From Clostridia bacterium (GTDB taxonomy: Bacteria > Bacillota > Clostridia > Christensenellales > Borkfalkiaceae), in the NCBI GenBank assembly GCA_017507005.1, contig JAFWBT010000031.1, positions 1-64,000 of the forward strand: a DNA stretch of 64,000 bases. Reading direction: 5' to 3'. Numbering within the stretch: the first letter of the stretch is position 1; every line of letters begins with the position of its first letter. The notes under the pieces are model-generated. The model was not told the DNA's origin. It made no database searches and saw nothing but the letters and a program-made list of their open reading frames with translations. Both the position numbers and the translations under genes were made by a program. Below are positions 44,990-53,922 of the stretch, one piece after another.

Positions 44990-46351
44990 ATGAAAAAACA
45001 GCGTGAAAAAGACGTCAAAAAGGGGACGGAGCAAGGCGGCGTCGAAAAAAAGAGTAAGGTGCGTGAATTGCACGATAAATGGAGCGAAGCGTGGGAAGAA
45101 AACCGTATTCGCGCCTATTTCGTGCGCTTGTTCGGAAAATACAATATCCGCAACGAGGAGCAGTTCAGCGTGATTGCCAAATGGCTGATTTTCAGCGTGC
45201 TGATTTTGGTGGAAATCCTTATGATTATACAGCACGCGTATTTTTACGACGGCAAAAAGAAATGGCTGATGCTGACGGTCGTTTTAGGACTGGTCAGCGT
45301 GCTGACGCTCTCGGAAGCGTTAAAGCTATTCGTGATAAAAAAAGGCAAAACGCGTATTGCGTTTTACGTGTTAGACGCCGTGACGGCGTGCTGTTTTATG
45401 CTCGTCACCAGCGGTACGTATCCCGTCCTCATTTATATGATTGTGTTGACGGAAATTTATATCGGGTTAGAAAAAACCCGTCCGTCGGTGGCGTTGCTTT
45501 GTATCGGCGTACCCGTGTACGCGGCGAGCTATTACGTGAGAACGTACCTGCTCGGGGGCGGTGAAGTAAATTTGGCGTCCGTCGGGGTGCACGCGTTCGG
45601 CGCGTTGGTGGCGCTGTTGTTCCATTACGTCGTTGTGAATATCGCGCTCGCGTTCTATCGGCAGTTTTTGCGATTAGACAAAGCGTTGACGGAGCTGGAC
45701 GAGAATAAAAAAGAACTAGAAAAAGCGTACGCGTCGGTGGCGGAAATGACCGCATTGAAAGAGCGTCAGCGTATCGCAAAGGAAATCCACGACACCGCGG
45801 GGCATTCGCTGACGACAGTGATTATGCAAACGGAATCAGCGAAGTTGATTGTCGATAGCGATCCCCAAGAGGCGAAAAACAAAATCGCCGCGGCGAATCT
45901 TCGGGCAAGGCACGCCTTGGAAGAGCTGCGCGATTGCGTACATCTTTTGTCGGGACGCACGGGCGAATTGCCCTTGAAAACGGCGCTGGAAGCCGTGGTG
46001 CGCGAATCGATGGACGGCACGGGTATCGTTATCCGCTCGGAGATAGACGATACGGTGATAGGCGAAGAAACTTGCCGTTTTTTATGCAACACTTTAAAGG
46101 AAGGCATTTCGAACGGCTTGCGTCACGGTAAAGCGACGGCGTTTTGGTTTGAGTTGAAAAAGAGGGACGGCAAACTGTGCTTTTTGCTGTCCGATAACGG
46201 AAAAGGGATGGAAACGGCAGACCTGAAAGAGGGGTTTGGGTTGTCCACAATGCGAGAAAGAGCAAAGGCGCTTGGCGGTGAAATCGATTTCGTGTCCGAG
46301 GACGAAGAGGGGTTTGAAATACGTATGACGTTGCCTGCGCGGGAGGAATAA
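44990..46351 (+). CDS. Sensor histidine kinase (NarL/DesK-type)
   Basis: 453 residues. A charged N-terminal cytoplasmic part is followed by five or six membrane helices (about 65-220), a coiled linker, and HisKA_3 with the phospho-accepting H267 in ERQRIAKEIHDTAGHSL. The ATPase domain has EGISNGLRHGKA and SDNGKGM and ends GFGLSTMRERAKALGG. There is no large extracellular domain, so it probably senses the membrane or an intramembrane signal. It pairs with the response regulator three bases downstream. Confidence 0.93.
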   Translation: MKKQREKDVKKGTEQGGVEKKSKVRELHDKWSEAWEENRIRAYFVRLFGKYNIRNEEQFSVIAKWLIFSVLILVEILMIIQHAYFYDGKKKWLMLTVVLGLVSVLTLSEALKLFVIKKGKTRIAFYVLDAVTACCFMLVTSGTYPVLIYMIVLTEIYIGLEKTRPSVALLCIGVPVYAASYYVRTYLLGGGEVNLASVGVHAFGALVALLFHYVVVNIALAFYRQFLRLDKALTELDENKKELEKAYASVAEMTALKERQRIAKEIHDTAGHSLTTVIMQTESAKLIVDSDPQEAKNKIAAANLRARHALEELRDCVHLLSGRTGELPLKTALEAVVRESMDGTGIVIRSEIDDTVIGEETCRFLCNTLKEGISNGLRHGKATAFWFELKKRDGKLCFLLSDNGKGMETADLKEGFGLSTMRERAKALGGEIDFVSEDEEGFEIRMTLPAREE

Positions 46352-46353
46352 AT

Positions 46354-47007
46354 ATGAGCGGTGAGAAAAAAATCCGTGTGCTGGTCGTGGACGATCAGCG
46401 TGATTTGGCGGAAGAAATCGGGAATATTTTACAATCGGACGAGGCGTTGACGGTGGTTGGCGTGGCGACGGACGGCTTTGACGCGCTGGAAAAAATGCGT
46501 GAAAATACACCCGACGTTGTGCTGTTGGATATCCGTATGCCGAATATGAACGGCGTGGTAGCGACGCAGCGTATCAAATCGGATTATCCCGACGTGAAAG
46601 TGCTGATTTTGACGACGTTTGACGACAGCGATTATATCCTCAACGCCATCAACAACGGTGCGAGCGGGTATCTTTTGAAAGACATCAGCGCGGCGGCGCT
46701 TATCGACGCGGTGAAAAACGCGTACGAGGGGGATACCATTTTGCCTGCCAAGATAGCCAAACGTATCGCGGCGGCGGCACAACACGTGGCGGCGGACCGT
46801 GAAATAAAGCTGACACGCGCTTTTGGATTGTCCGATCGTGAAGTGGAGATTGCCTTGATGATGTACGAAGGGTTTACCAACCGACAAATTTCTGCCGCGT
46901 TAAAGCTGTCGGAGGGTACGACGAGAAATTACGTGTCGGCAATCTACGTAAAAACGCATACGGAAAACCGCGCCGAGGCGATTGCCGCCATTAAGGCTGT
47001 GTTATAA
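46354..47007 (+). CDS. LuxR-type response regulator
   Basis: 217 residues: receiver domain with D13/D14, phospho-acceptor D59 (VVLLDIRMP) and K-site LLKD, then a LuxR/GerE helix-turn-helix (LSDREVEIALMMYEGFTNRQISAALKLSEGTTRNYVSAIYVKT, about 160-205). It should receive phosphate from the kinase at 44990 and regulate transcription. Regulon unknown. Confidence 0.94.
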   Translation: MSGEKKIRVLVVDDQRDLAEEIGNILQSDEALTVVGVATDGFDALEKMRENTPDVVLLDIRMPNMNGVVATQRIKSDYPDVKVLILTTFDDSDYILNAINNGASGYLLKDISAAALIDAVKNAYEGDTILPAKIAKRIAAAAQHVAADREIKLTRAFGLSDREVEIALMMYEGFTNRQISAALKLSEGTTRNYVSAIYVKTHTENRAEAIAAIKAVL

Positions 47008-47029
47008 AAAATCACAAAAGGGGCATACC

Positions 47030-47674
47030 ATGTACGAGACTATCGTGTTTGATTTAGACGGAACGTTGCTGGATACGCTGGACGATTTATGGTCGGCGGT
47101 GAACGCGGCGTTAACGATATGCGGCTTGCCGCTACGAAAAAAAGAAGAGGTGCGCTCGTTCGTGGGGAACGGGATTGCAAAGCTTATCGAACGCGCGTGC
47201 GGCGGCGCGGATAGGGAAACGATAGAAAAAGCGTTGACGGAATTTAAAAAATATTACGCGGCGCATTGCGCGGATAAAACCCAGCCATATGAAGGCATTA
47301 TCGAAACGTTGCAGGCGTTGATAGCGCAGGGCAAAAAACTCGCGGTGCTGTCGAATAAAGCGGATTTTGCCGTAAAAACGTTGGCGGAGAGGTATTTTCA
47401 CGGCTTAATTTTAGAGGCAGTCGGGGAGAACGAAGAGGCAGGGATACGTAAAAAACCTGCGCCCGATTCGTTGTTTGCAGTGATGGAAAGATTGCAAACG
47501 ACGCAAGAAAAGACGTTGTACGTCGGGGATTCCGAAGTGGATATCCAAACGGCGCAAAACGCAGGGGTGGATTGCGTTTCGGTGATTTGGGGCTTTAAGG
47601 ACAGAGAATTTTTATTAAAAAACGGCGCGACAAAACTCGTCGATACGCCTAAGGAATTGTTAGAAATCGTATAA
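47030..47674 (+). CDS. HAD-family phosphatase (phosphoglycolate phosphatase-like)
   Basis: 214 residues. HAD motif I FDLDGTLLDTLDD at residues 6-18, motif II VLSNKAD, motif III with K in RKKPAPDSL and motif IV VGDSEVDIQTA. Of Gph/PgpP type with a helical cap. Start chosen at the ATG preceded by AAAAGGGG; the surrounding GGCATACCATGTACG is the same block seen at the next gene and in non-coding places. Substrate uncertain. Confidence 0.9.
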   Translation: MYETIVFDLDGTLLDTLDDLWSAVNAALTICGLPLRKKEEVRSFVGNGIAKLIERACGGADRETIEKALTEFKKYYAAHCADKTQPYEGIIETLQALIAQGKKLAVLSNKADFAVKTLAERYFHGLILEAVGENEEAGIRKKPAPDSLFAVMERLQTTQEKTLYVGDSEVDIQTAQNAGVDCVSVIWGFKDREFLLKNGATKLVDTPKELLEIV

Positions 47675-47685
47675 AGAGGTATACC

Positions 47686-48588
47686 ATGTACGAGTTGAAA
47701 GCGAATATCGAAGAATTTATCGGCAATACGCCGCTTGTAAAGGTGTCGGGCGGCGCGGCGGAAATTTTAGCGAAAGTAGAGAAATATAACCCCGGCGGCT
47801 CGATTAAAGACCGCGTGGCGCAGGCGATTATAGACGACGCGGAAAAATCGGGCAGATTGCAAAAAGGCGGCTCGATTATCGAGGCGACGTCGGGCAATAC
47901 GGGCATAGGGCTGGCGCTAGTAGCATCGGCGCGCGGCTATAAATCGGTAATCGTTATGCCCGAAACTATGTCGATAGAGCGTAGAAAATTATTGCAAACG
48001 TACGGCGCGACGCTCGTTTTGACAGAGGGCGCAAAGGGTATGAAAGGTGCGGTGGAAAAGGCGGAGGAGCTGTTGCAAACGACGCCGAACGCAATCGTCG
48101 CTGACCAGTTTAACAACCCCGTTTGCGCGACGGTGCATTACGAAAAAACGGGCGCGGAAATTTGGTCGCAAACGAACGGCAAAGTGGATATTTTCGTCGC
48201 TTGCGTGGGTACGGGCGGTACGCTGACGGGGATAGGCAGGTATTTAAAAGAGAAAAACGCGAATATCCGCGTAATCGCCGTAGAGCCTGCAAAATCTCCC
48301 CTTTTGAGCGAAGGCAAGGCAGGTGCGCACGGCATACAAGGTATCGGCGCGAATTTTGTGCCGAGCGTGTTGGATAGGTCGGTGTACGACGAAGTGCTGA
48401 CGGTGACGGACGAAGAGGCGTTTGAAAAGGCGCGCGCGCTTTGTAAAGAGCAGGGCTTGTTCGTAGGGATTTCTTCGGGCGCGGCGTACGCGGCGGCACT
48501 GACGATAGCGGCAAGGAAAGAAAGCGCTGGCAAAACGATTGTGACGGTGTTCCCCGACGACGGCGGTAGATATCTGTCCGTGTTATAA
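47686..48588 (+). CDS. cysK: Cysteine synthase (O-acetylserine sulfhydrylase)
   Basis: 300 residues. PLP lysine K41 in NPGGSIKDRVA, substrate loop EATSGNTGIGLA, PLP phosphate loop GTGGTLTG, and ISSGAAYAAAL near the end. It makes cysteine from O-acetylserine and sulfide. AAAGAGG precedes the ATG. It closes the radC operon; cysteine and the metA-metY route share sulfide. Confidence 0.95.
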   Translation: MYELKANIEEFIGNTPLVKVSGGAAEILAKVEKYNPGGSIKDRVAQAIIDDAEKSGRLQKGGSIIEATSGNTGIGLALVASARGYKSVIVMPETMSIERRKLLQTYGATLVLTEGAKGMKGAVEKAEELLQTTPNAIVADQFNNPVCATVHYEKTGAEIWSQTNGKVDIFVACVGTGGTLTGIGRYLKEKNANIRVIAVEPAKSPLLSEGKAGAHGIQGIGANFVPSVLDRSVYDEVLTVTDEEAFEKARALCKEQGLFVGISSGAAYAAALTIAARKESAGKTIVTVFPDDGGRYLSVL

Positions 48589-48708
48589 GTTTTTTCTAAT
48601 AAAAAGCGAAAAAACAACCAATGGTTTACAAAAAACAACTGATGATACGTGGTTTTTGCACTTGGAAACCTTTATAATAAACACGTAAAAATTTTTTGGA
48701 GGTAAACA

Positions 48709-49194
48709 ATGAAAACACTTGGTCAAAATATCGCGTATTATCGGAAAGAAAAAGGGCTTACGCAAGAAAAGCTCGCAGAGATTTGCGACGTGTCGCCGCA
48801 AGCCGTTTCCAAATGGGAAAACGAGTTGGCTTGCCCTGACATAATGCTGTTGAAAAAATTATCGCGTACCTTTGGCATTAGCGTAGACGAGCTGTTGGAC
48901 GACGGTGAAGAACCGATTGCGCGCTTGGCGGAAAATCAAGAAAAGGGAAAGCTCTTAAAGATTTGCGCCGAGGACGGCGAGGATACAGTCAAGCTGAATT
49001 TGCCTGTTGCACTGATAGAATTGTTGTTAAAGAGCGATGCTTTGCATAACGCTATTACGGTGAAAGGGAAGCAGGATATATTGTCTGCGATTGATTTTAA
49101 TAAAGCGATAGAGCTTGTTTCGCTTGGCGTGATGGGCAAAATCATAGAGGTACGTTCCAAAGACGGCTCGCTCGTCGAGGTGTGGATTGAATGA
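48709..49194 (+). CDS. XRE regulator with C-terminal YvlB/SHOCT-like domain
   Basis: 161 residues. The first 65 are a classic XRE HTH (LTQEKLAEICDVSPQAVSKWENE); the C-terminal part (VKLNLPVALIELLL ... GKIIEVRSKDGSLVEVWIE) resembles the small N-terminal domain of YvlB/LiaX-type envelope-stress proteins. TTTGGAGG precedes the start; -10 TATAAT is at about 48673 with a weak -35. The next gene overlaps its stop (ATGA). It may sense envelope stress; this is inference. Confidence 0.82.
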   Translation: MKTLGQNIAYYRKEKGLTQEKLAEICDVSPQAVSKWENELACPDIMLLKKLSRTFGISVDELLDDGEEPIARLAENQEKGKLLKICAEDGEDTVKLNLPVALIELLLKSDALHNAITVKGKQDILSAIDFNKAIELVSLGVMGKIIEVRSKDGSLVEVWIE

Positions 49195-49421
49195 AGATTT
49201 TTATTACAACGGCAGGGAAAACACGGAAAATTGCCTTGCCGATGAAAGGCGTTTTGAGTATTTTGTTGGCGAAAACACAAGATGAAGAGGTGAAAAAGAA
49301 CCGCAAAAAACTGTTAAAAAGCGTGATGAGGTGTTTAAAAACGTATAAAAAAGAATACGGCTCGTTTGTGCTTTTGGAAGCGGTGGAAAAAGACGGCGTG
49401 GCGGTAAAAATTATCGTGTAA
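49191..49421 (+). CDS. Small basic protein, unknown, coupled to the XRE gene
   Basis: 76 residues, Lys-rich, with a hydrophobic stretch MKGVLSILLAKT and predicted helices, no signal peptide. It overlaps the regulator's stop by four bases (ATGA), so the two are cotranslated and may act together. No family recognised. Confidence 0.7.
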   Translation: MKIFITTAGKTRKIALPMKGVLSILLAKTQDEEVKKNRKKLLKSVMRCLKTYKKEYGSFVLLEAVEKDGVAVKIIV

Positions 49422-49424
49422 AAC

Positions 49425-49459
49425 AAAAAAGGCTTTGGGATATTCCCAGAGCCTTTTTG
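49425..49459. terminator. Bidirectional terminator before mgtE
   Basis: GGCTTTGGGA / TCCCAGAGCC with a TAT loop and A/T runs on both sides. Confidence 0.9.
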
Positions 49460-49512
49460 TATACAATTTTTTCGGTTGTTTGAGCGTTTTTTGTTTCAAA
49501 AATTTGAAAGGT

Positions 49513-51177
49513 TTAGCCCAAGATCCAAATGGATAAATAGCAGAACAAAATCACCGACACTGCGTCTACAATCGTCGTGATGAAAGGGTTTGCAACGACG
49601 GCGGGGTCTAAACGGCAGATTTTTGCCAAGATAGGCAATATCGCGCCGACGAATTTTGCCACAATCACCGTGAAGAACAACGCCAAGGATACGACGAGAC
49701 ATACGTCCCAAGTGTAGCCGCTCACGCCTAAAATCATACCGTCTAACACAATCAGCTTTACAAAACAAGCCGCCGCAAGGGTGAGCCCGAGAAGGATAGA
49801 CGCGCGCAGTTCTTTCCATATTACCTTTCCAACGTCCCGCGATTCCACTTCACCGATGGCGAGGGCGCGGATGACGGTAACGGAGGCTTGCGAGCCGGAA
49901 TTACCGCCCGTACCCATAATCATAGGCACGCAGGCGACAAGGCAAGTGGAGAGTTGAGCCTCGTAGCTGTTGAGAATAATGCTCGTAAACGTAGAGCCGA
50001 GCATAAGGATAAGCAGCCACAGTACGCGCGTTTTCCACAGCGTACAGACGCCCGTTTTTAAATACGGTTTGTCGGTGGGGGTGATGGCCGCCATCTTCGC
50101 GATATCTTCCGTGTTTTCTTCTTGCAAGACGTCCATTGCGTCGTCGACGGTAACGATACCGACGAGCCGCATTTCGCGGTCGACAATGGGCAGGGCTAAA
50201 AAGCCGTAATCGGAGATTTTTCTTGCAACGTCTTCCTTGTCGTCCTCGGTGTACGCGTAGATGACGTTTTCTTTCATAATTTCGGATACGAGCGCCGTTT
50301 TTTGCGCCAGCATCAAATCCTTTGCCGTGACAAGCCCGAGCAGTTTATTCGTTTCGTCGATGACGTAGCAGGTGTATATCGTTTCTTTATCGATTGCCGT
50401 ACGGCGAATCCGCTCGAACGCGTCTTCTACCGTCATTGTCGGGCGGAGCGCCACGAACTCAATCGTCATAATACTGCCTGCGCTATCCTTGGGATATTTC
50501 AGCAGTTCGTTGATGTACGCGCGCGTTTCGCTGTCGCTTTGCGCGAGGACACGCTTTACCACGCTTGCGGGCATTTCTTCGATAAGGTCTACCGTGTCGT
50601 CAAGGAACAGTTCGTCCATAACGGCTTTCAATTCTCTATCGTTCAATTTATGAATCAGCTTTTCCTGCACGTCGCTGTCCATTTCAACGAAGGTTTCCGC
50701 GGCGAGGTCTTTGGGCAGGATACGGAACAAAATCAACAAATCGGTGTCCTGCTCCGTTTCCTCGAATACCTCGGCAAGGTCGATGGCGTTCATAGAGGAG
50801 AGAAGGGGCTTTAATACCGTATAATTCCGTTCTTCCAACAGTTTTAAAATATCGTCGAGCTCGGCAATACGCCGTACGATTTCCTGCGGCATTTCCTCGA
50901 TAATGTCCACGGTTTCGTCTACGGATATCTCGTCCATTACCTTTTCCAGCTCGTCGTCGTACAGCCCACCGATAATTTTTTCCTGCAAATCAGTGGCTAA
51001 AAGGAGCAGGGTGTCGGCGAGCAATTCGCTGTCCAAGACAGAACAAAAAGGAGTAAGGCGGCTATCGTCTATCTCCTTTAAAATCGCGGCAAGTTCTTCG
51101 GGCGAAAGCTTTTTCGCCTGCTCTGCCGCCTGTTCATAGTTTTCAGTTTCTAATGCTAATAAGAGTTCTTTTTCCAT
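49513..51177 (-). CDS. mgtE: Magnesium transporter MgtE with duplicated N domain
   Basis: 554 residues, about 100 more than usual MgtE. Two tandem MgtE_N-type superhelical repeats can be seen: DLQEKIIGGLYDDELEKVMDEI...VDIIEEMP (about 62-100) and DVQEKLIHKLNDRELKAVMDEL...VDLIEEMP (about 165-205). A CBS pair (about 235-350) and a five-helix membrane domain with the pore-region MGTGGNSGSQAS follow. It takes up Mg2+ and is gated by Mg2+ bound between N and CBS domains. GAGGT precedes the ATG. A small leader ORF lies upstream. Confidence 0.93.
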   Translation of the reverse strand: MEKELLLALETENYEQAAEQAKKLSPEELAAILKEIDDSRLTPFCSVLDSELLADTLLLLATDLQEKIIGGLYDDELEKVMDEISVDETVDIIEEMPQEIVRRIAELDDILKLLEERNYTVLKPLLSSMNAIDLAEVFEETEQDTDLLILFRILPKDLAAETFVEMDSDVQEKLIHKLNDRELKAVMDELFLDDTVDLIEEMPASVVKRVLAQSDSETRAYINELLKYPKDSAGSIMTIEFVALRPTMTVEDAFERIRRTAIDKETIYTCYVIDETNKLLGLVTAKDLMLAQKTALVSEIMKENVIYAYTEDDKEDVARKISDYGFLALPIVDREMRLVGIVTVDDAMDVLQEENTEDIAKMAAITPTDKPYLKTGVCTLWKTRVLWLLILMLGSTFTSIILNSYEAQLSTCLVACVPMIMGTGGNSGSQASVTVIRALAIGEVESRDVGKVIWKELRASILLGLTLAAACFVKLIVLDGMILGVSGYTWDVCLVVSLALFFTVIVAKFVGAILPILAKICRLDPAVVANPFITTIVDAVSVILFCYLSIWILG

Positions 51178-51238
51178 ACGCTACCTCAAAAATTTTATTA
51201 TAGGACAAAAATTTTGTCGGTAGGCTCGCGTGTGGAAT

Positions 51239-51316
51239 TTACGCGCGGAAAAAACGATCCGCGGCAAACTGCGCACTTAGCGGGTCTACGACTGAGCTTA
51301 GATGATAGTCTGACAT
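51239..51316 (-). CDS. 25-residue leader peptide upstream of mgtE
   Basis: An ATG with strong AAGGAGG ten bases upstream opens a frame of 25 codons (starts MSDYHLSSVVDP, ends DRFFRA) and stops 61 bases before mgtE. The minus strand between the two holds a palindrome GACAAAA-TTTTTGTC and a TATAAT-like box. Leader ORFs before Mg transporters can couple their translation to the downstream gene's expression. Here the strong site and position suggest the same. It has no known homologue that I recall. Confidence 0.6.
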   Translation of the reverse strand: MSDYHLSSVVDPLSAQFAADRFFRA

Positions 51317-51413
51317 AAGATCGTTTCCTCCTTGTAATTTTTAATGCATACTATTGTATGCGGATTGTTTTTATACATGTCACGCCGCAATCGTGCGTTG
51401 GGGCGTTTTTGTT

Positions 51414-53885
51414 TTACAGTTCTTCGGTGTGTTCGTCGGCGTGTTCGTCTTTGGGCTTGCGTAAGATGAGATAATCGGTCAACAAACAGATTACGCCAAA
51501 GCCGAGCAGAATATACACCATACGTCCGATTGCGCTCGTATTGCTGTTTTCCGCGCCCAAAACGAGAGTTTCGGGATTGACGACGCCGCTCGTTAAGGTG
51601 ACGTATGCTTTCGGGATATAGCCCGTATGCGTTGCGCCTTGCGCGTCAGCGTAGGATACGTGATAGTACGCTCTGTCGAGCTGGTTGATTTCCCCAAGCA
51701 GCGTTACGGTGTTGCCGCGCGGCATTTCACAAACGGTGAGAAGTTCCGTCAAATAGGGGTATTTATACAACGAAACGTCGTTGGTAAGATAGCCCGTGGT
51801 TTGTGTTTCCGTGGGGTATTCAACGCGGTAGTCGCTTGAGCCAAGCTGTTCGCAAGAGGCGGTGTGCACGAGGCAAGTTTTGTACGCTTGCGTGCTTTCG
51901 TCGTAAATGGCGACGATATCGTACACGTCCGTCGAGCCTAATTTCAGCGCCGTTTGTTTGGTTTCGCTACGCTCTGCGTTGACGTAGGGGAATACGGTCG
52001 CGCCTTGCAATTTTTCGATATCAAAGGCGACGACGAGGGCGTTGGGCTTGATATTCACTACGGTAAAGCTTGCGCTTTGCGCGTTGAAAATATTTTTATC
52101 GGCGTTGTTCACGGCAATCGTTTTTACCGTGGGTAGACCGAGTTTTGTCGTTTTTGCGAGATAGTTACCCTCGTAGAGGACGTAGGTGGCGTTTTCTTCT
52201 ATGGAGAACGCGAAGGAACGCACCGCGCCGTCATCGTCGTGGACGAGGGGTTCGTTCAAGGAATAGCTACCGTTTGCCGTGTACGTTGCGTGGGGATTGG
52301 AAAGCCCATCTTTCGGGGCAACGTAGCGGTAAACGCGCGTGCCGCTGAGCGCGTATAAATTGCCGCGATAGTCTACGGTGATTTTGCGCGTGTCGCTGGG
52401 GATAGAGGCGCAGGTTGCCGTGCTCGCCACTGCGGTGGTGAGGAAGTCTGTTTCCGTGTAACGATACACCGCGTTATCGTCGCAGGCGACGTATAAATAG
52501 CCGTAGGCGTCTGCTGTGAGCAGAGTGGGATAGCGGTATTTTGTGGAACTTTTTTGCGTGGCGTCCAGCGTCCAGCTATCGCCGTTTTTGGAAAGGCAAT
52601 AGAACATATTTTCGTCGGTGACGAGATAGTATTTGCCGTACACCGCCGCAATGCCTTGGACGTTGCCGCTAAAGCGATTAAACGAGGCGATTTGTTCGCC
52701 GTAATTGCTTTGAGAAAGGCTGTAAAGTGCCGCGCTCGTGGCGTTTGCCGCAAGCAACGTTTTGCTATCGGAAGCGAGATAGGCGGGCGAGAGCGTCGTT
52801 GCGATAGGTGCTTCAAACGCTTGTGCCGCCGTATCGTATACGGAGATGCGGCGATTGCCGTTGTCCGATACGAACACTTTGTCGTTGGAAAGGAATACGT
52901 CCGTTGCGCCGTTTAAACGGTTTGGCGCGGACGAGCTGTTGCAAATTTCGTAAGCGGTAAATGCCGACTCTTTAAAGGAATACTGTCGTACGACGTCCTT
53001 TTTCACGGCGTAGACGTAATCGTTTAAAAGACAGAGCGAGGAATAGCCGCCCGTTTCCCTTTTTGTGGGGGTGAGTTTGCTTGCCTGTTTTTCCGTGTCG
53101 AACGCGGAAAGGGGATAGGTGAGAAATTCACCTGCCGACGTCGTGCAAACGAATACGCCGTCTTTAATCGTCATCGAAAGCAGTTCGCTTTGGAACGCGG
53201 CGACGAGGTTTGCATTGGCGTTCGTTGTGGGATCGATTTTATTGAGATATTTGCCGCCCTCGGTGTAGTACAGCTCGTTGTTGTAAAAGGCGAGCGTGGG
53301 GGATTGTGAAACGTCGTCGAGAAGGGCGGTGCCTGAGGATTTGTTTAAATCGGACAACGGCGTTTTTAAAATCTGCGCCGAACTACCCGAGGTTTTGGTG
53401 AAATACATCACGTTACCGCTGATGTGGAAGGTGGAGCAGACGAAATCTTTGGAAGAAACCGCCGAGTCTACCGTTTCGGTGGAGCTGAGCATTTCGGGAT
53501 CGAGCACGTACAAATACGTGGACGCGTCGAGGAAATACAGCTTTCCGTTGTCAGCGAATTGGATTTTCTTAATTTTATTTTGCGACGGCGTATCGTGTGT
53601 GTATTTGCGATAGACGTCGTCGGCGCGGTCGTATACGTAAATGACGTTGCCGTCGGCGATTGCGGTGTAGTCTTCCGTTGCCGCTACGTCCGCAGGGGCG
53701 TTGAGGGGAAGATACTCTTCATAGGAAGACGGGGACAGCAATTCAACGGTGGACGTGACAGCCTTTTGCGTTGCCGCGGACGCCGTTTTTTGTGCGCCGA
53801 AAGCCGCCGTTTTCGGTAAGGCGAAAGCGGTGAGGGCGCAGGCAAATGCGCATACGGATAAAATTGTCGTCGAAATTTTTCTCAT
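51414..53885 (-). CDS. Exported beta-propeller-like protein with SH3-like domain and C-terminal anchor
   Basis: 823 residues. Signal peptide (KISTTILSVCAFACALTAFALP). Many short repeats of the LYFLDAST / VYVYDRADD type (about 60-560) suggest a beta-propeller. A small SH3-like module near 700-755 ends THTGYIPKAYV. A membrane helix follows (MVYILLGFGVICLLTDYLIL) with a short charged tail. It should be displayed outside the membrane. No ribosome site precedes the ATG, and the -10 box lies so close that the mRNA is probably leaderless. Function unknown; see the related protein at 54862. Confidence 0.75.
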   Translation of the reverse strand: MRKISTTILSVCAFACALTAFALPKTAAFGAQKTASAATQKAVTSTVELLSPSSYEEYLPLNAPADVAATEDYTAIADGNVIYVYDRADDVYRKYTHDTPSQNKIKKIQFADNGKLYFLDASTYLYVLDPEMLSSTETVDSAVSSKDFVCSTFHISGNVMYFTKTSGSSAQILKTPLSDLNKSSGTALLDDVSQSPTLAFYNNELYYTEGGKYLNKIDPTTNANANLVAAFQSELLSMTIKDGVFVCTTSAGEFLTYPLSAFDTEKQASKLTPTKRETGGYSSLCLLNDYVYAVKKDVVRQYSFKESAFTAYEICNSSSAPNRLNGATDVFLSNDKVFVSDNGNRRISVYDTAAQAFEAPIATTLSPAYLASDSKTLLAANATSAALYSLSQSNYGEQIASFNRFSGNVQGIAAVYGKYYLVTDENMFYCLSKNGDSWTLDATQKSSTKYRYPTLLTADAYGYLYVACDDNAVYRYTETDFLTTAVASTATCASIPSDTRKITVDYRGNLYALSGTRVYRYVAPKDGLSNPHATYTANGSYSLNEPLVHDDDGAVRSFAFSIEENATYVLYEGNYLAKTTKLGLPTVKTIAVNNADKNIFNAQSASFTVVNIKPNALVVAFDIEKLQGATVFPYVNAERSETKQTALKLGSTDVYDIVAIYDESTQAYKTCLVHTASCEQLGSSDYRVEYPTETQTTGYLTNDVSLYKYPYLTELLTVCEMPRGNTVTLLGEINQLDRAYYHVSYADAQGATHTGYIPKAYVTLTSGVVNPETLVLGAENSNTSAIGRMVYILLGFGVICLLTDYLILRKPKDEHADEHTEEL

Positions 53886-53893
53886 ACATTATT

Positions 53894-53922
53894 ATTATAG
53901 CATCTTTTGTAGAAAAAAGCAA
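53894..53922 (-). promoter_or_regulatory. Promoter that gives a leaderless transcript
   Basis: Minus strand TTGCTT (53922-53917), 17 bp, TATAAT (53899-53894). Transcription should begin two or three bases before the ATG. Confidence 0.65.
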
